From positions 1 through 64,000 of the forward strand of contig NZ_JASZYR010000014.1 of the NCBI RefSeq assembly GCF_030316855.1: a stretch of DNA of 64,000 nt, given 5' to 3'. This document shows positions 8,906 to 16,630 of the stretch, piece after piece (the first letter of the stretch is position 1; each line of letters starts with the position of its first letter). Under the pieces are notes generated by a model, which made no database searches, had not been told where the DNA came from, and worked only from the letters and a program-made list of their open reading frames with translations. This DNA is from Variovorax sp. J22P240 (GTDB taxonomy: Bacteria > Pseudomonadota > Gammaproteobacteria > Burkholderiales > Burkholderiaceae_C). The position numbers and the translations under genes were made by a program.

Positions 8906-9495
8906 GGCGGAGCCCGGGAAGCTGGGCCGGACAGAAGTGGGTGGTGCGCGACCGCAGCTGCAGAAAGAATCTGCCCTGGCTCGCAGCAGCCTTGCCGTCA
9001 GATGAAGCGCCAGAGGCGACCGCGCCACAAGGGCACAAAAGCGCTCCTACCCCAATCGAAACGCTACACATAGCGAGTTCCTCCTGAGCAAGCCGGTGTA
9101 TTCGTCCGTTCATGGCTTGGCTTTCCGGGTCTCCCTCGGTGACAGCGCGAAATATGCGTTGGTCGTTCATTGCGGTCAACCGTTGTTGCGCCCGCGAGCG
9201 CTTGATTGTGTTCCTTGTTGATGCAACCGCGGCAGACCTGATTGCGGGGATGGATAGCGTCTCAGAGCGCCTGGATGCTCCGTCAGCGTTGATCGCCGCG
9301 ATGTGCGCGCATTGCGCTGCATCGACTTCCTAAAGACCACCGGGCATTCCGCGGTCCGCGGCCGTGAAAGGCAAAACGCGGCCACGACCGGACCTCCCAA
9401 CGGCCGATCTCCGGCAGAGCCATGCCCTCCCCCTCCGAGCAAACAGCGGGGCGGACCAGGGCGCAGAATACACACGGAGCCACCGTCGAGTCCCC
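8906..9495 (+). other. 590-base stretch without a gene I can support
   Basis: Short open frames exist on both strands, among them a plus-strand 73-codon frame at 9112-9333 and a minus-strand frame at 8895-9179 that runs into the monooxygenase start. None has a good ribosome-binding site with a recognisable protein. The monooxygenase promoter should lie just above 8905 on the minus strand. I see no hairpin, repeat or mobile element here. Confidence 0.4.
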
Positions 9496-9759
9496 ATGCC
9501 GACACATGCCTTGCGCTTGAAGTATGAGACCGCTGTCGCTGCACTCGGCGAAGCAGCTTCGGAGATGCTTCATTCTGGCGCGCGAAAAGGACGTTGCTCG
9601 TTGGTGGTGGGGGAGCGCAACGCCCTGAAACAGGCGCATCGCGACCTCACCCCCGCTCCGATGTCGGCCCCGCATCGACGCCAGGACGCTAGAGCACTAC
9701 GGCAACGCGATCTCATCCATCTCCATGGGCTTGGGCCTCTGAAGGGTTCGGACTCGTAG
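9496..9759 (+). CDS. Small hypothetical protein
   Basis: The frame from ATG 9496 encodes 87 residues. The first half (ALRLKYETAVAALGEAASEM, then VVGERNALKQAHRDL) is helical, with a heptad-like arrangement of Leu/Ala and charged residues and codon-like composition; the second half is basic and less convincing. There is no strong ribosome-binding site. It is reported because nothing else occupies the stretch; it could be a chance frame. Confidence 0.35.
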   Translation: MPTHALRLKYETAVAALGEAASEMLHSGARKGRCSLVVGERNALKQAHRDLTPAPMSAPHRRQDARALRQRDLIHLHGLGPLKGSDS

Positions 9760-9885
9760 CGCCTCAGTTTGGCAAGCATGCCCTGGCGACCGCTTCGGAA
9801 AGCGCGTGCTCGCAGGCGACAGCGACCAACAGCGGACGGTCGATGGTGCCTCGAAATGCAACGCAAAACCCGGCCTGTACTGGAG

Positions 9886-10356
9886 TCAGTTTGAGACCTC
9901 CACAGTCCCCCAAGGAAGTTCCTTCAATCGTTCGAGCATTCGATGTGGCGCCGGCGCCATGTAGTACGCCCCATTGATGGGATACGCAGCGCGGCACCAC
10001 TTCTCGGTGCCGATGGAAGCATTTCCCTTGTCGCGCCAGTCGATGTCGACGCACAGTTCGTTCGCACGGACGGACCACTTTCCGCGCCCAGAGAAGAATG
10101 GGAAGTGCCGACCGCCTAGCGCCTCGCTCTCGGTCGTGCTCGCCACGAAAGTACCGTCGGAGCCGAGTGTCCAACTCCGCACCACATGACCTCTTGTGGT
10201 CGTGTAGTGCACCGTTGCCCCTGCGCGGAACACTTGGCGGAACTGCTCCTCGGACAGTGGCTCATGCTTGACAATTTCATTGCCGAACATCTGTGGTGGA
10301 GCGGCCCAGGCGACGGCCACCATGCCCGTCAGAATGATGGCGGCCGATGTTCTCAT
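9886..10356 (-). CDS. Exported protein of unknown function, DUF995-like
   Basis: The 156-residue product has a short signal peptide ending AVAWA-AP (about residue 18). The mature part reads as a small beta-rich domain: FRAGATVHYTTTRGHVVRSW, LGSDGTFVAS, GRGKWSVRANELCVDIDW and a CRAAYPINGAYYM strand. The pattern of a G-x-W-x-V strand followed by LCVDIDW and a second Cys resembles small periplasmic DUF995-type proteins of Proteobacteria; the two Cys could pair. No function can be assigned. It is transcribed towards the left, after the lipoprotein gene at 10431-10874, separated by 74 bases, and may share its transcript. Confidence 0.75.
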   Translation of the reverse strand: MRTSAAIILTGMVAVAWAAPPQMFGNEIVKHEPLSEEQFRQVFRAGATVHYTTTRGHVVRSWTLGSDGTFVASTTESEALGGRHFPFFSGRGKWSVRANELCVDIDWRDKGNASIGTEKWCRAAYPINGAYYMAPAPHRMLERLKELPWGTVEVSN

Positions 10357-10430
10357 TGAGCCCCCCGACGCGCAGCCTTCGTCCAGGCTGCGGTGGAACC
10401 ACCGCGTGCAACGCCTGACGAATGCAGCAC

Positions 10431-10874
10431 CTACGTCGCCCGTTTCAAGGTGGAGACCGCGTTGAAGCCGCGGTATTCCATCTTCGCGTCCAGGGACCCG
10501 TCTGGTTGAAGACGGTAGGTGTACACAGCCGGGCCGTCCTTCAGCGCAAATGTGAACGTGAGGAAGCCGGGTTCAACGTTTGCCGTCGCGCGGTGGTAGA
10601 GCGACCTGAATCGACTGTGGTCACCTTGCGAGTACACGACCGTGGCTTCGTTGCCAGCAATCTTCTCGACTATCAGGACGGTCTCCTGCTGCTGTCCTCC
10701 TGCCAAGCCCCGCCACTTACCGGACCACTTGCCTGAAAGCGCTCGGACGTCAGCAGGCACCGACGGGTCTGGCGCAACAATTGCCAGGTCGGCCGGCAGG
10801 GGCGCTGTCGAGGGTGCGCTCGCGCAACCGGCAACTAGCAAAGATGCGACGGTCAACGTCATGTGGCGTTTCAC
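10431..10874 (-). CDS. Small outer-membrane or periplasmic lipoprotein
   Basis: The 147-residue protein has a lipoprotein signal peptide with the lipobox LVAGC (Cys16), followed by a Pro/Ala linker. The mature domain, about residues 45-145, contains ALSGKWSGKWRG, ETVLIVEKIAGNEATVVYS and GSLDAKMEYRGFNAVSTLKR, which suggests a small beta-barrel, perhaps lipocalin-like. I do not recognise a named family. Its promoter should be in the 255-base gap up to 11129, which it shares with the DUF1090 gene on the other strand. Confidence 0.75.
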   Translation of the reverse strand: MKRHMTLTVASLLVAGCASAPSTAPLPADLAIVAPDPSVPADVRALSGKWSGKWRGLAGGQQQETVLIVEKIAGNEATVVYSQGDHSRFRSLYHRATANVEPGFLTFTFALKDGPAVYTYRLQPDGSLDAKMEYRGFNAVSTLKRAT

Positions 10875-11129
10875 AAATCTTCTCCTCGAAGCTCCATTTT
10901 TGGTGGCGACATCATATGTACTGCAAGCAAAAAGTACTACTCACCCGCACCCCTAAAAAGAAGGACGTCAGCTCAACTCGTGCGTGGTAGCTGGAGCGTC
11001 AGGTCGCGCAGATGCAAGCCGACTCAGCGAGGCCATGCAGGGCACTCTTCCTCCTTCCCACACGCCGAAAGCGTAGACCAGGCCAATCGGTACAAGAACA
11101 ACTAGGGGCCAACAGCGGCAGTTGCTGGC

Positions 11130-11495
11130 ATGCTCAGCGTCTCCTTCCCCTCCGGTACTTGTATGTGCGCGAACCCTTGTTTTTTGGCCATCGCGCTAGC
11201 TTTGGTAGGTCCCGCGATCGCACTGCCCACGGGTCAGGTGGACAACACCGAATGCAAAGCCGAACAAGCCGCTATCGAGCGGGACATGGCCGTCGCGCGC
11301 TCCAACGGCCAAATGCTGCGCCGACGGCAACTTGCCGAGGCTCTGGCCGCGGTGCAGTCTCGTTGCGAGACGCTTGCCCCCGAGCAGAGACGGGCAGCGA
11401 ACATTGAGAGGCTGGAGAAAGAAATCCGAGAACTGCGGAAGGAACTTGACCATTCGGAGGAGCAACTACGCAAATTGAAGCACGAGGACCCGTGA
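11130..11495 (+). CDS. DUF1090 (YqjC-like) periplasmic protein
   Basis: The product is 121 residues from ATG 11130, or 110 from the in-frame ATG at 11163, which begins nearer the signal peptide (FLAIALALVGPAIA). The mature part has the DUF1090 pattern: a Cys (TECKAEQ), an A-R-S-N-G-x-x-x-R-R helix, LAEALAAVQSRC with the second Cys, then a charged coiled coil IERLEKEIRELRKELDHSEE to the end. Members are small periplasmic proteins of unknown role, some induced under acid or phosphate stress. The alternative start at 11163 is quite possible. Confidence 0.78.
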   Translation: MLSVSFPSGTCMCANPCFLAIALALVGPAIALPTGQVDNTECKAEQAAIERDMAVARSNGQMLRRRQLAEALAAVQSRCETLAPEQRRAANIERLEKEIRELRKELDHSEEQLRKLKHEDP

Positions 11496-11538
11496 CGCCT
11501 CGCCTTGCGTCCGTCGGGCAGAACTCGGCCAGCGCCGG

Positions 11539-11760
11539 TCACTTCGCCGCGGCGGCCAGCTGGCGCCGGTCACGCTCTAAATATGTCGTGAAATAGACAC
11601 CGAGCGCCTCCGAGGAGTCGAGGCGGAGCGGCAAAAAGACGGATCGCGACAACGGTTTGCTTCTGTCAGCGCAGCTCGCCAGCTCTTCGAAGACGACTGG
11701 CATCAGGCCGCCATCCGCCGGAGGAGCATCGCTGCGCGTCACAATAGGCGCTCGACCCAA
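11539..11760 (-). CDS. Hypothetical protein, possibly truncated
   Basis: The 73-codon frame starts at a TTG (11760) and contains PVVFEELASCADRSKPLSRS and DSSEALGVYFTTYLERDRRQ, which look like genuine protein, but no start site with a ribosome-binding site is evident. The open frame continues upstream of the TTG, overlapping the start of the gene on the other strand. It may be the C-terminal part of a decayed gene. I cannot name a family. Confidence 0.3.
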   Translation of the reverse strand: MGRAPIVTRSDAPPADGGLMPVVFEELASCADRSKPLSRSVFLPLRLDSSEALGVYFTTYLERDRRQLAAAAK

Positions 11761-11780
11761 TCCAGACGGACTCCAAAGCG

Positions 11781-12152
11781 ATGATCGATGCTGCCCAGCT
11801 GCGCGACTTGAGTTCGCTACAGATCAAGTCCGAAGCCTTGCGGTGCAGCTGCAAGGTTCTGCAGCAGGCATCCTGGGAGAGCGTCACCGACGAGCGCTGG
11901 CCTGCCGGGGTGCAGCAGGTCGGGACGCTGCGGCCCCCGGACATCGACGAACCAACGTTCGAGGAATTCCACCCGGACGGCACCCGGTATGGGTCGGCCG
12001 ACGCGCCGATCGCCGTCTCGTGGTTCCCCTTCAACCGGAGCGACGTGTACGCGTGCGGCACATGCCGCAGCGTTTTCCTGCGCTATACGGAGTACGGCGG
12101 CTACTACGTGGATCACCGTGTCCGGTTGGTCGACCCCGCGTTGGTCGTTTGA
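11781..12152 (+). CDS. Hypothetical Cys-rich protein, possible zinc binder
   Basis: The 123-residue protein has two Cys pairs, RCSC near residues 22-24 and ACGTC at about 91-95, which could hold a zinc ion. Between them the sequence is acidic and Pro-containing; the end reads FLRYTEYGGYYVDHRVRLV, a well-formed strand pattern. There is no signal peptide, so it should be cytoplasmic. It lies 27 bases before the SDR gene on the same strand and may be co-transcribed with it. I do not recognise the family. Confidence 0.7.
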   Translation: MIDAAQLRDLSSLQIKSEALRCSCKVLQQASWESVTDERWPAGVQQVGTLRPPDIDEPTFEEFHPDGTRYGSADAPIAVSWFPFNRSDVYACGTCRSVFLRYTEYGGYYVDHRVRLVDPALVV

Positions 12153-12179
12153 GTTCTTAAGACGCTCAAGGAGAAGGCG

Positions 12180-12881
12180 ATGTCCGTAAAAGTTGCTGTC
12201 GTGGTGGGAGGCGGAAGCGGCATGGGTGCCGCAGCTGCGCGCAAGCTGACAGGAAAGGGCTTCGAGGTTGCCGTCCTGTCTTCGTCCGGCAAAGGCGAAG
12301 CGCTTGGCAAGGAACTGGGTGGTATCGGTGTCACGGGATCGAACCAGTCGAACGATGACCTCAACCGGTTGATCAACATGACCCTGGAGCGCTGGGGCCG
12401 CATCGACGTGCTCGTGAACAGTGCTGCCCACGGGCCCAAGGGGCCAGTGCTGGAGCTGACCGACGAGCAGTGGCACACCGGCATGGACGTCTACCTGCTC
12501 AACGTGATTCGGCCGACACGCCTGGTCGCGCCCGTGATGGAAAGACAGAAGAGTGGCGCCATCATCAACATCTCTTCGGCGTGGGCGTTGGAGCCCAGTT
12601 CGATGTTTCCAACGTCGGCCGTCTTTCGGGCGGGACTTGCGGCCTTCACCAAGCTTTTCGCAGACCAGTATGCGGCCTGCAACGTGCGCATGAACAACGT
12701 GCTGCCCGGCTGGATCGACAGCCTCCCCGCGAAGGAAGACCGGCGTCAGAGCGTACCGATGCAACGCTACGGCACGAGCGAAGAGATCGCTGCGACGATC
12801 GCCTTCCTTGCCTCAGAGGACGCTGCGTACATCACGGGACAAAGCATCCGCGTCGACGGCGGCTTGATGCGTTCCTTGTAG
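12180..12881 (+). CDS. Short-chain dehydrogenase/reductase fold protein with altered catalytic residues
   Basis: The 233-residue protein has the classical SDR architecture: a glycine-rich nucleotide loop GGGSGMG (10-16), VNSAAHG in place of NNAG, catalytic-type Ser at ISSAW (133), and the C-terminal YITGQSIRVDGG segment. Where the YxxxK pair should be, the sequence reads TSAVFRAGL, so the Tyr position is Ser146 and the Lys position is Arg150. Normal SDR oxidoreduction needs both. The rest is intact, so this looks like a natural variant subfamily and not a damaged gene. It starts after an AAGGAG site (ctcaaggagaaggcgATG). Confidence 0.85.
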   Translation: MSVKVAVVVGGGSGMGAAAARKLTGKGFEVAVLSSSGKGEALGKELGGIGVTGSNQSNDDLNRLINMTLERWGRIDVLVNSAAHGPKGPVLELTDEQWHTGMDVYLLNVIRPTRLVAPVMERQKSGAIINISSAWALEPSSMFPTSAVFRAGLAAFTKLFADQYAACNVRMNNVLPGWIDSLPAKEDRRQSVPMQRYGTSEEIAATIAFLASEDAAYITGQSIRVDGGLMRSL

Positions 12882-13134
12882 CGTCACCGCTCCGCCCATC
12901 GTGGCCAACGCGGAAGTGGAACGACCGCTTTCGCTAGGAGCGAAGGACTGGCTGGGACGGTTCCGAGATTGGGGCTTGCCCGACGAAGTGCCGATCGAGG
13001 GCCGCCTGCTGCATACGCTCAGGACGCGCTTGACTGCGACCAGTGCCTTCACTTCGATTGCTCCGTCTTTCTTCAGTCTAGGGGAAGCAGATCAGAGCAC
13101 GACCTCCGCGCGAACTACCCGCATGGGGTAGGGA

Positions 13135-13290
13135 CCACTTCGACTCGCCATTGCGGCTGTTGACAATGCCGGCACCGAGAGCGGGTCAACGTGAACTGCG
13201 TGGCCCTCGGCTTCATCGAGACGCGCCTGACGCAGCCGACCGCGGACGAGAAGACGGTCAACGTCGAGGGTCGGGAAGTTTCGACATGCC
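13135..13290 (+). pseudogene. Remnant of a second SDR (FabG-like) gene with internal deletion
   Basis: Two SDR pieces sit together in different frames. At about 13141-13185 one frame reads RLAIAAVDNAGTES, the strand carrying the NNAG motif. Directly after, in another frame from about 13180, RVNVNCVALGFIETRLTQP followed by VNVEGREV is the C-terminal VNxVxxGxIxT region of FabG-like SDRs. About 90 residues that should separate these motifs, including the YxxxK site, are missing. There is no usable start. It is a deleted, frameshifted relic about 250 bases downstream of an intact SDR gene. Confidence 0.6.
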
Positions 13291-13523
13291 CCGTCTGGCA
13301 CGTGCCCACTGGCCCTACGGCGATCCGGCCACTCACGACGCGCCAGACCGCAATCTCTTCAGAGCCCTGGCTCCAACTGGACTGTCGGGCCAGAACCCGT
13401 CATTCACCGAGCGGTTCAATCTGCACGATAGCCGACCTTCGGTCTGCTCCGGCGAACATATTCCACTTGCCAACGCTCCTGCTGCTGGGCCGCAAGGGCT
13501 GAACTCCCGCCGCTTCACCGGGC

Positions 13524-14861
13524 GTGGATCGCGGCTACGATGCTGTGTCTCAACTCCGCGAAGGGTGGCATGTGCTCGTCGATCACCTGAGTTCCGCGGG
13601 GTGGCCTACTTGGCTTGCGCTTGTGCTGTTCTTGGTCGTCGCCGGACTGGTGGTGGTGATCTGGTCCATTCGGCGGCACCGCGATCCAAAGCTCGCGATC
13701 GATTGCGACAGTCCCATCGACGAGCTGATGCCATCGCTTTCCGGACTGACGCAGGGCGCGGTCTATGAAGGTAATACGGTCGAGCTGCTGGAGGATGGCG
13801 CCTTCTTCGAAGCCATGTTCGAGGAGATCCGGGGCGCCACGCGTTCCGTCCATTTCGAGACCTTCCTCTGGAAAGAGGGCGTGCTCGGCGGGCGCTTGGC
13901 AGATGCACTGATTGAGCGCCGCAACGCCGGCGTGTTGGTACGCGTGCTGGTGGACGCCGATGGCGGCAAGAAGATGGGCGAGGATGCGGCGCGCCGCCTT
14001 CGGGAGGCGGGTTGCCGCCTCGAGTTGCACCACCCGCGCCACGTGCGCCACATCGGCGTCTTCAACGACCGAGATCACCGCAAGCTTGCGGTGGTCGACG
14101 GGCGTGTGGCGCTGGTGGGCGGGCATTGCATAGTCGACGGCTGGCTCTGCAAGGCGCAGGGCCGCGGCAACGTTCGTGACATCGGCGTGCGCGTGCGCGG
14201 TCCGGTGGTGCACGCGGTGCAGGCCGCGTTCAGCGAGAACTGGGTCGAGGACACCGGCGAGCTGTTCGTCGGCGACGCGGTGTTCCCGCCGCTCGCACCC
14301 GTGGGCAACGTAGCCGTCCACGTGGCGAGCATCAAGGCCGAGGGCTCCCCACCTGCCGTGAAGATCCTTCATCACCTCGTCGTCTGCGTTGCGCGCCAGC
14401 GCATCTATATCCAGAACCCTTATTTTCTTCCGGACAGCGAGGCCATCGACGCCCTGTGCACGGCGGCGCGGCGCGGCGTGGACGTGCGCGTGATGGTGCC
14501 GTCGGCAGAAGCCTCCGACATGCCAATGGTTCAGCACGCGGCGCATCGCAACTTCCACCTGCTGCTGGCCGGCGGCGTCCGGATCTTCGAATACCAGACA
14601 TGCCTGCTGCATCAAAAAGTCATGGCGGTGGACGGTACGTGGTGCGCGATCGGGTCGAGCAACTTCGACGATCGCTCGTTCGAGATCAACGACGAGATCA
14701 CGCTCGGTCTGCTCGACGGCGCGCTGGCCAAGCGCCTTGAAGAGATCTTCGAGCGCGACATGCAGGAGTGCGTTGAGCTGGACGCAGCCACGTGGGCGCG
14801 TCGCGGTCTTTGGCACCGCTGCAAGGACAACGCGCTGTACATGTTCAACGAAGTGCTGTGA
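13524..14861 (+). CDS. Cardiolipin synthase-type phospholipase D family protein
   Basis: The 445-residue protein has one N-terminal membrane helix (about 30-49) and two phospholipase D domains. Each carries a complete HKD motif: HRKLAVVD (185-192) followed by GRVALVGG, and HQKVMAVD (363-370) followed by GTWCAIGSSN. This is the arrangement of bacterial cardiolipin synthases, which join two phosphatidylglycerols or related lipids at the inner membrane. The GTG at 13524 is the longest start; a second GTG at 13572 has AAGGG seven bases upstream and keeps the membrane helix, so it may be the real one. Confidence 0.87.
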   Translation: MDRGYDAVSQLREGWHVLVDHLSSAGWPTWLALVLFLVVAGLVVVIWSIRRHRDPKLAIDCDSPIDELMPSLSGLTQGAVYEGNTVELLEDGAFFEAMFEEIRGATRSVHFETFLWKEGVLGGRLADALIERRNAGVLVRVLVDADGGKKMGEDAARRLREAGCRLELHHPRHVRHIGVFNDRDHRKLAVVDGRVALVGGHCIVDGWLCKAQGRGNVRDIGVRVRGPVVHAVQAAFSENWVEDTGELFVGDAVFPPLAPVGNVAVHVASIKAEGSPPAVKILHHLVVCVARQRIYIQNPYFLPDSEAIDALCTAARRGVDVRVMVPSAEASDMPMVQHAAHRNFHLLLAGGVRIFEYQTCLLHQKVMAVDGTWCAIGSSNFDDRSFEINDEITLGLLDGALAKRLEEIFERDMQECVELDAATWARRGLWHRCKDNALYMFNEVL

Positions 14862-14908
14862 CGGGTTGAGCTTCGGAGAGGCCGTCGCACCGGGCCAGGA
14901 GGCAGCAC

Positions 14909-15040
14909 ATGGTGCATAACGCGTTCACACCGAAGATGGAGATCGATGCGCAGACCTATGCGGTGCGCGCCGACGGGCAACTTCCGACCTGCGATCCGGC
15001 AATCTCGCTGCCGATGACGCAGCGGTATTTCCTGTTCTAG
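14909..15040 (+). pseudogene. ureC: C-terminal fragment of urease alpha subunit UreC
   Basis: A 43-codon frame from ATG 14909 begins MVHNAFTPKMEIDAQTYAV and ends LPMTQRYFLF. This is the last 40 or so residues of UreC (typically MVHNxxTPxIEVDPxTYxVxADG...LPxAQRYFLF), nearly perfect except for a few changes. The active-site part of the enzyme is absent. An AGGAGG site precedes the ATG, so the fragment could still be translated. It is 47 bases after the phospholipase D gene and 14.7 kb from ureG, so it looks like a leftover from a duplicated or moved urease locus. Confidence 0.8.
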
Positions 15041-15157
15041 TCCGAGGAGTCCCTCTCAGACCGTGAATTCGTGAAGCGAGCGTGCTGCAGCGCAGCTTGA
15101 CCGCCTATCCCCTCGGCGTATTCTCTCTCGCTTGTGCTTTGCAGTTTCGGAGGCGCC

Positions 15158-15631
15158 ATGAACTTGCGCTTTCTGGCAGCTATTGCCATTGCCCAGTTCG
15201 TCATCAGCGGTTGCGCGGGCACGGGCTCGACAACGAGACCGAGTGCGGCGGCCGACGCGGTCGTCATACCGCTGAAGGCGACGCCCATCAATGCCGGCAA
15301 GGTGGGGCGTGTGACCGTGCTGCCGCTGGACGGCAATACCGGCGTGCTGCTTTACTTCACTGGTGTGCCATGGCACACCACCATGCCGGTCCATGTCTAC
15401 ACCTACATCTACGAGGCTGCCTGCGGCGCGCTGCCGCCCCAACCCGCGTATGCCTTGAACGAGAAGGTGCTCGTCTCCAGTTACTGGGTGGGCGGTCCCG
15501 CAGAAAGCCTCGCTCACACATCGCCGCTGCAAATGAGCGAGCTCTTGAGCGGTCGATATTCGATCGCCCTTCGTTCTGCGCCGGGGGACGGCGGTCAGGT
15601 GATCTTTTGCGGCGAGCTGCGTCGCACTTGA
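15158..15631 (+). CDS. Lipoprotein of unknown function
   Basis: The 157-residue product starts at ATG 15158 with GGAGG six bases upstream. It has a lipoprotein signal ending VISGC (Cys19). The mature part includes VTVLPLDGNTGVLLYFTGVP, MPVHVYTYIYEAACGALP and GGQVIFCGELRRT, a beta-rich domain with two Cys that may pair. It is expected in the periplasm, attached to a membrane. I do not recognise a named family. Confidence 0.72.
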   Translation: MNLRFLAAIAIAQFVISGCAGTGSTTRPSAAADAVVIPLKATPINAGKVGRVTVLPLDGNTGVLLYFTGVPWHTTMPVHVYTYIYEAACGALPPQPAYALNEKVLVSSYWVGGPAESLAHTSPLQMSELLSGRYSIALRSAPGDGGQVIFCGELRRT

Positions 15632-15832
15632 CGTACCCATCTCAGGCGGCGAGGAGCCAACTTCGCGTTTTCGAGTTGGGTGTCTCCGGGACCCCGAGGG
15701 ACCGATCTTCAGCGCCGCCGACCATGGCCTGGAGGCCGACCTGTATAGGGCGGTGCCAGAGCTTGCTTCGCTCTGAGGGAACCTCTGTATGGCATTTCTC
15801 GAAGAGTCTTCGGGATAGATACTCATCACTCT

Positions 15833-16207
15833 CTATTTCGGGACCGTACGGCGCGCCAGGCCGGCGGCTTCGGCCCGCCTTGGCATTCGCTTGCCTCCAC
15901 GCGCTCGGCGTGCCTTCAAACCACCGGCAGAACGCTCGCGTGAAGTTGCCTTGGGTGCTGTAGCCGAGCATCGCGGAGATTTCGCCGAGCGGCATGTCGG
16001 TGCCTGACAGCAACCGCGTCGCAAGCAGGCAGCGCGACTCCTCCAGCAGGCGCGTGTAGTTGGACCCTGGCCTCCAAGCCACCGGTAGAGCGTATGCCGG
16101 TGGCCCCCGAACATGCTGTCGATGCGTTCGTTGCTGCAATCGCCCCGCAGGAGCTGGCTCTCGATTGCCTCGCGAAGCGCCGGTCGCGGGGCTATGCACT
16201 GACGGGC
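15833..16207 (-). pseudogene. AraC-family regulator remnant, frameshifted and N-terminally truncated
   Basis: On the minus strand one frame reads ALREAIESQLLRGDCSNERI and then HRHTLYRWLGGQG, the first half of an AraC DNA-binding domain. After a shift near 16070 another frame continues NYTRLLEESRCLLATRLL, MPLGEISAMLGYSTQGNFTR and AFCRWFEGTPSAWRQ, the second helix-turn-helix. The shift falls in the loop where VNYTR is expected, so one base or more was lost. The N-terminal ligand-binding domain (normally about 200 residues) is not present upstream. A functional protein is unlikely. Confidence 0.75.
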
Positions 16208-16268
16208 TCGGAGAGCCTGCGCCCTGACCGATCGCGCGCGTCGGACCGCCGATGCCTTCGTCCCAGGC

Positions 16269-16439
16269 TCAATAGCGATAAGGGTTGTTAGGGCGGCGAT
16301 CGTAGCGGTTGGGCACACCGTCGCGGTCGCGGTCCATGTAGGCGCCGCCACGCGACGGCGGCGGACGATAGTTGTCGTACGGCGCGACGATGCAGCCCGA
16401 CAAGGTCAACGCGGCGAGAATGAGTGCGAGGCTTTTCAT
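16269..16439 (-). CDS. Small lipoprotein with Asp/Arg-rich repeat-like tail
   Basis: This 56-residue gene has ATG at 16437-16439 and TGA at 16269-16271. The product starts MKSLALILAALTLSGC, a clear lipoprotein signal with Cys16. The remainder is Pro/Tyr/Arg-rich, and the segment DRDRDGVPNRYDRRPNNP resembles a single thrombospondin type 3-like D-x-D-x-D-G calcium loop. A GGAGA site lies just before the start. Short lipoproteins of this form are frequent in Comamonadaceae; the role is unknown. Confidence 0.75.
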   Translation of the reverse strand: MKSLALILAALTLSGCIVAPYDNYRPPPSRGGAYMDRDRDGVPNRYDRRPNNPYRY

Positions 16440-16630
16440 CTGGGTCTCCGTGGGTTGGAGATCCCATCGTCAGGCGCTCCGGTGTCGGTCCCGTGTCGTC
16501 GGCACGCAGAAGCGTGAAGCTCCGTTACCGGATGTGCGCTTCGGCCCCTGGCCTCGTCTGCTCATTTGCGCCCGCAGTCCGTCAGAGCCTTGGCGGAGGC
16601 TGCCGGGTCGACCAAGGCCGCCGGCCATCC

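Noticed and set aside
9112..9333. 73-codon plus-strand frame
   Set aside because: No ribosome-binding site, no recognisable domain and overlapping frames of similar quality on the other strand.
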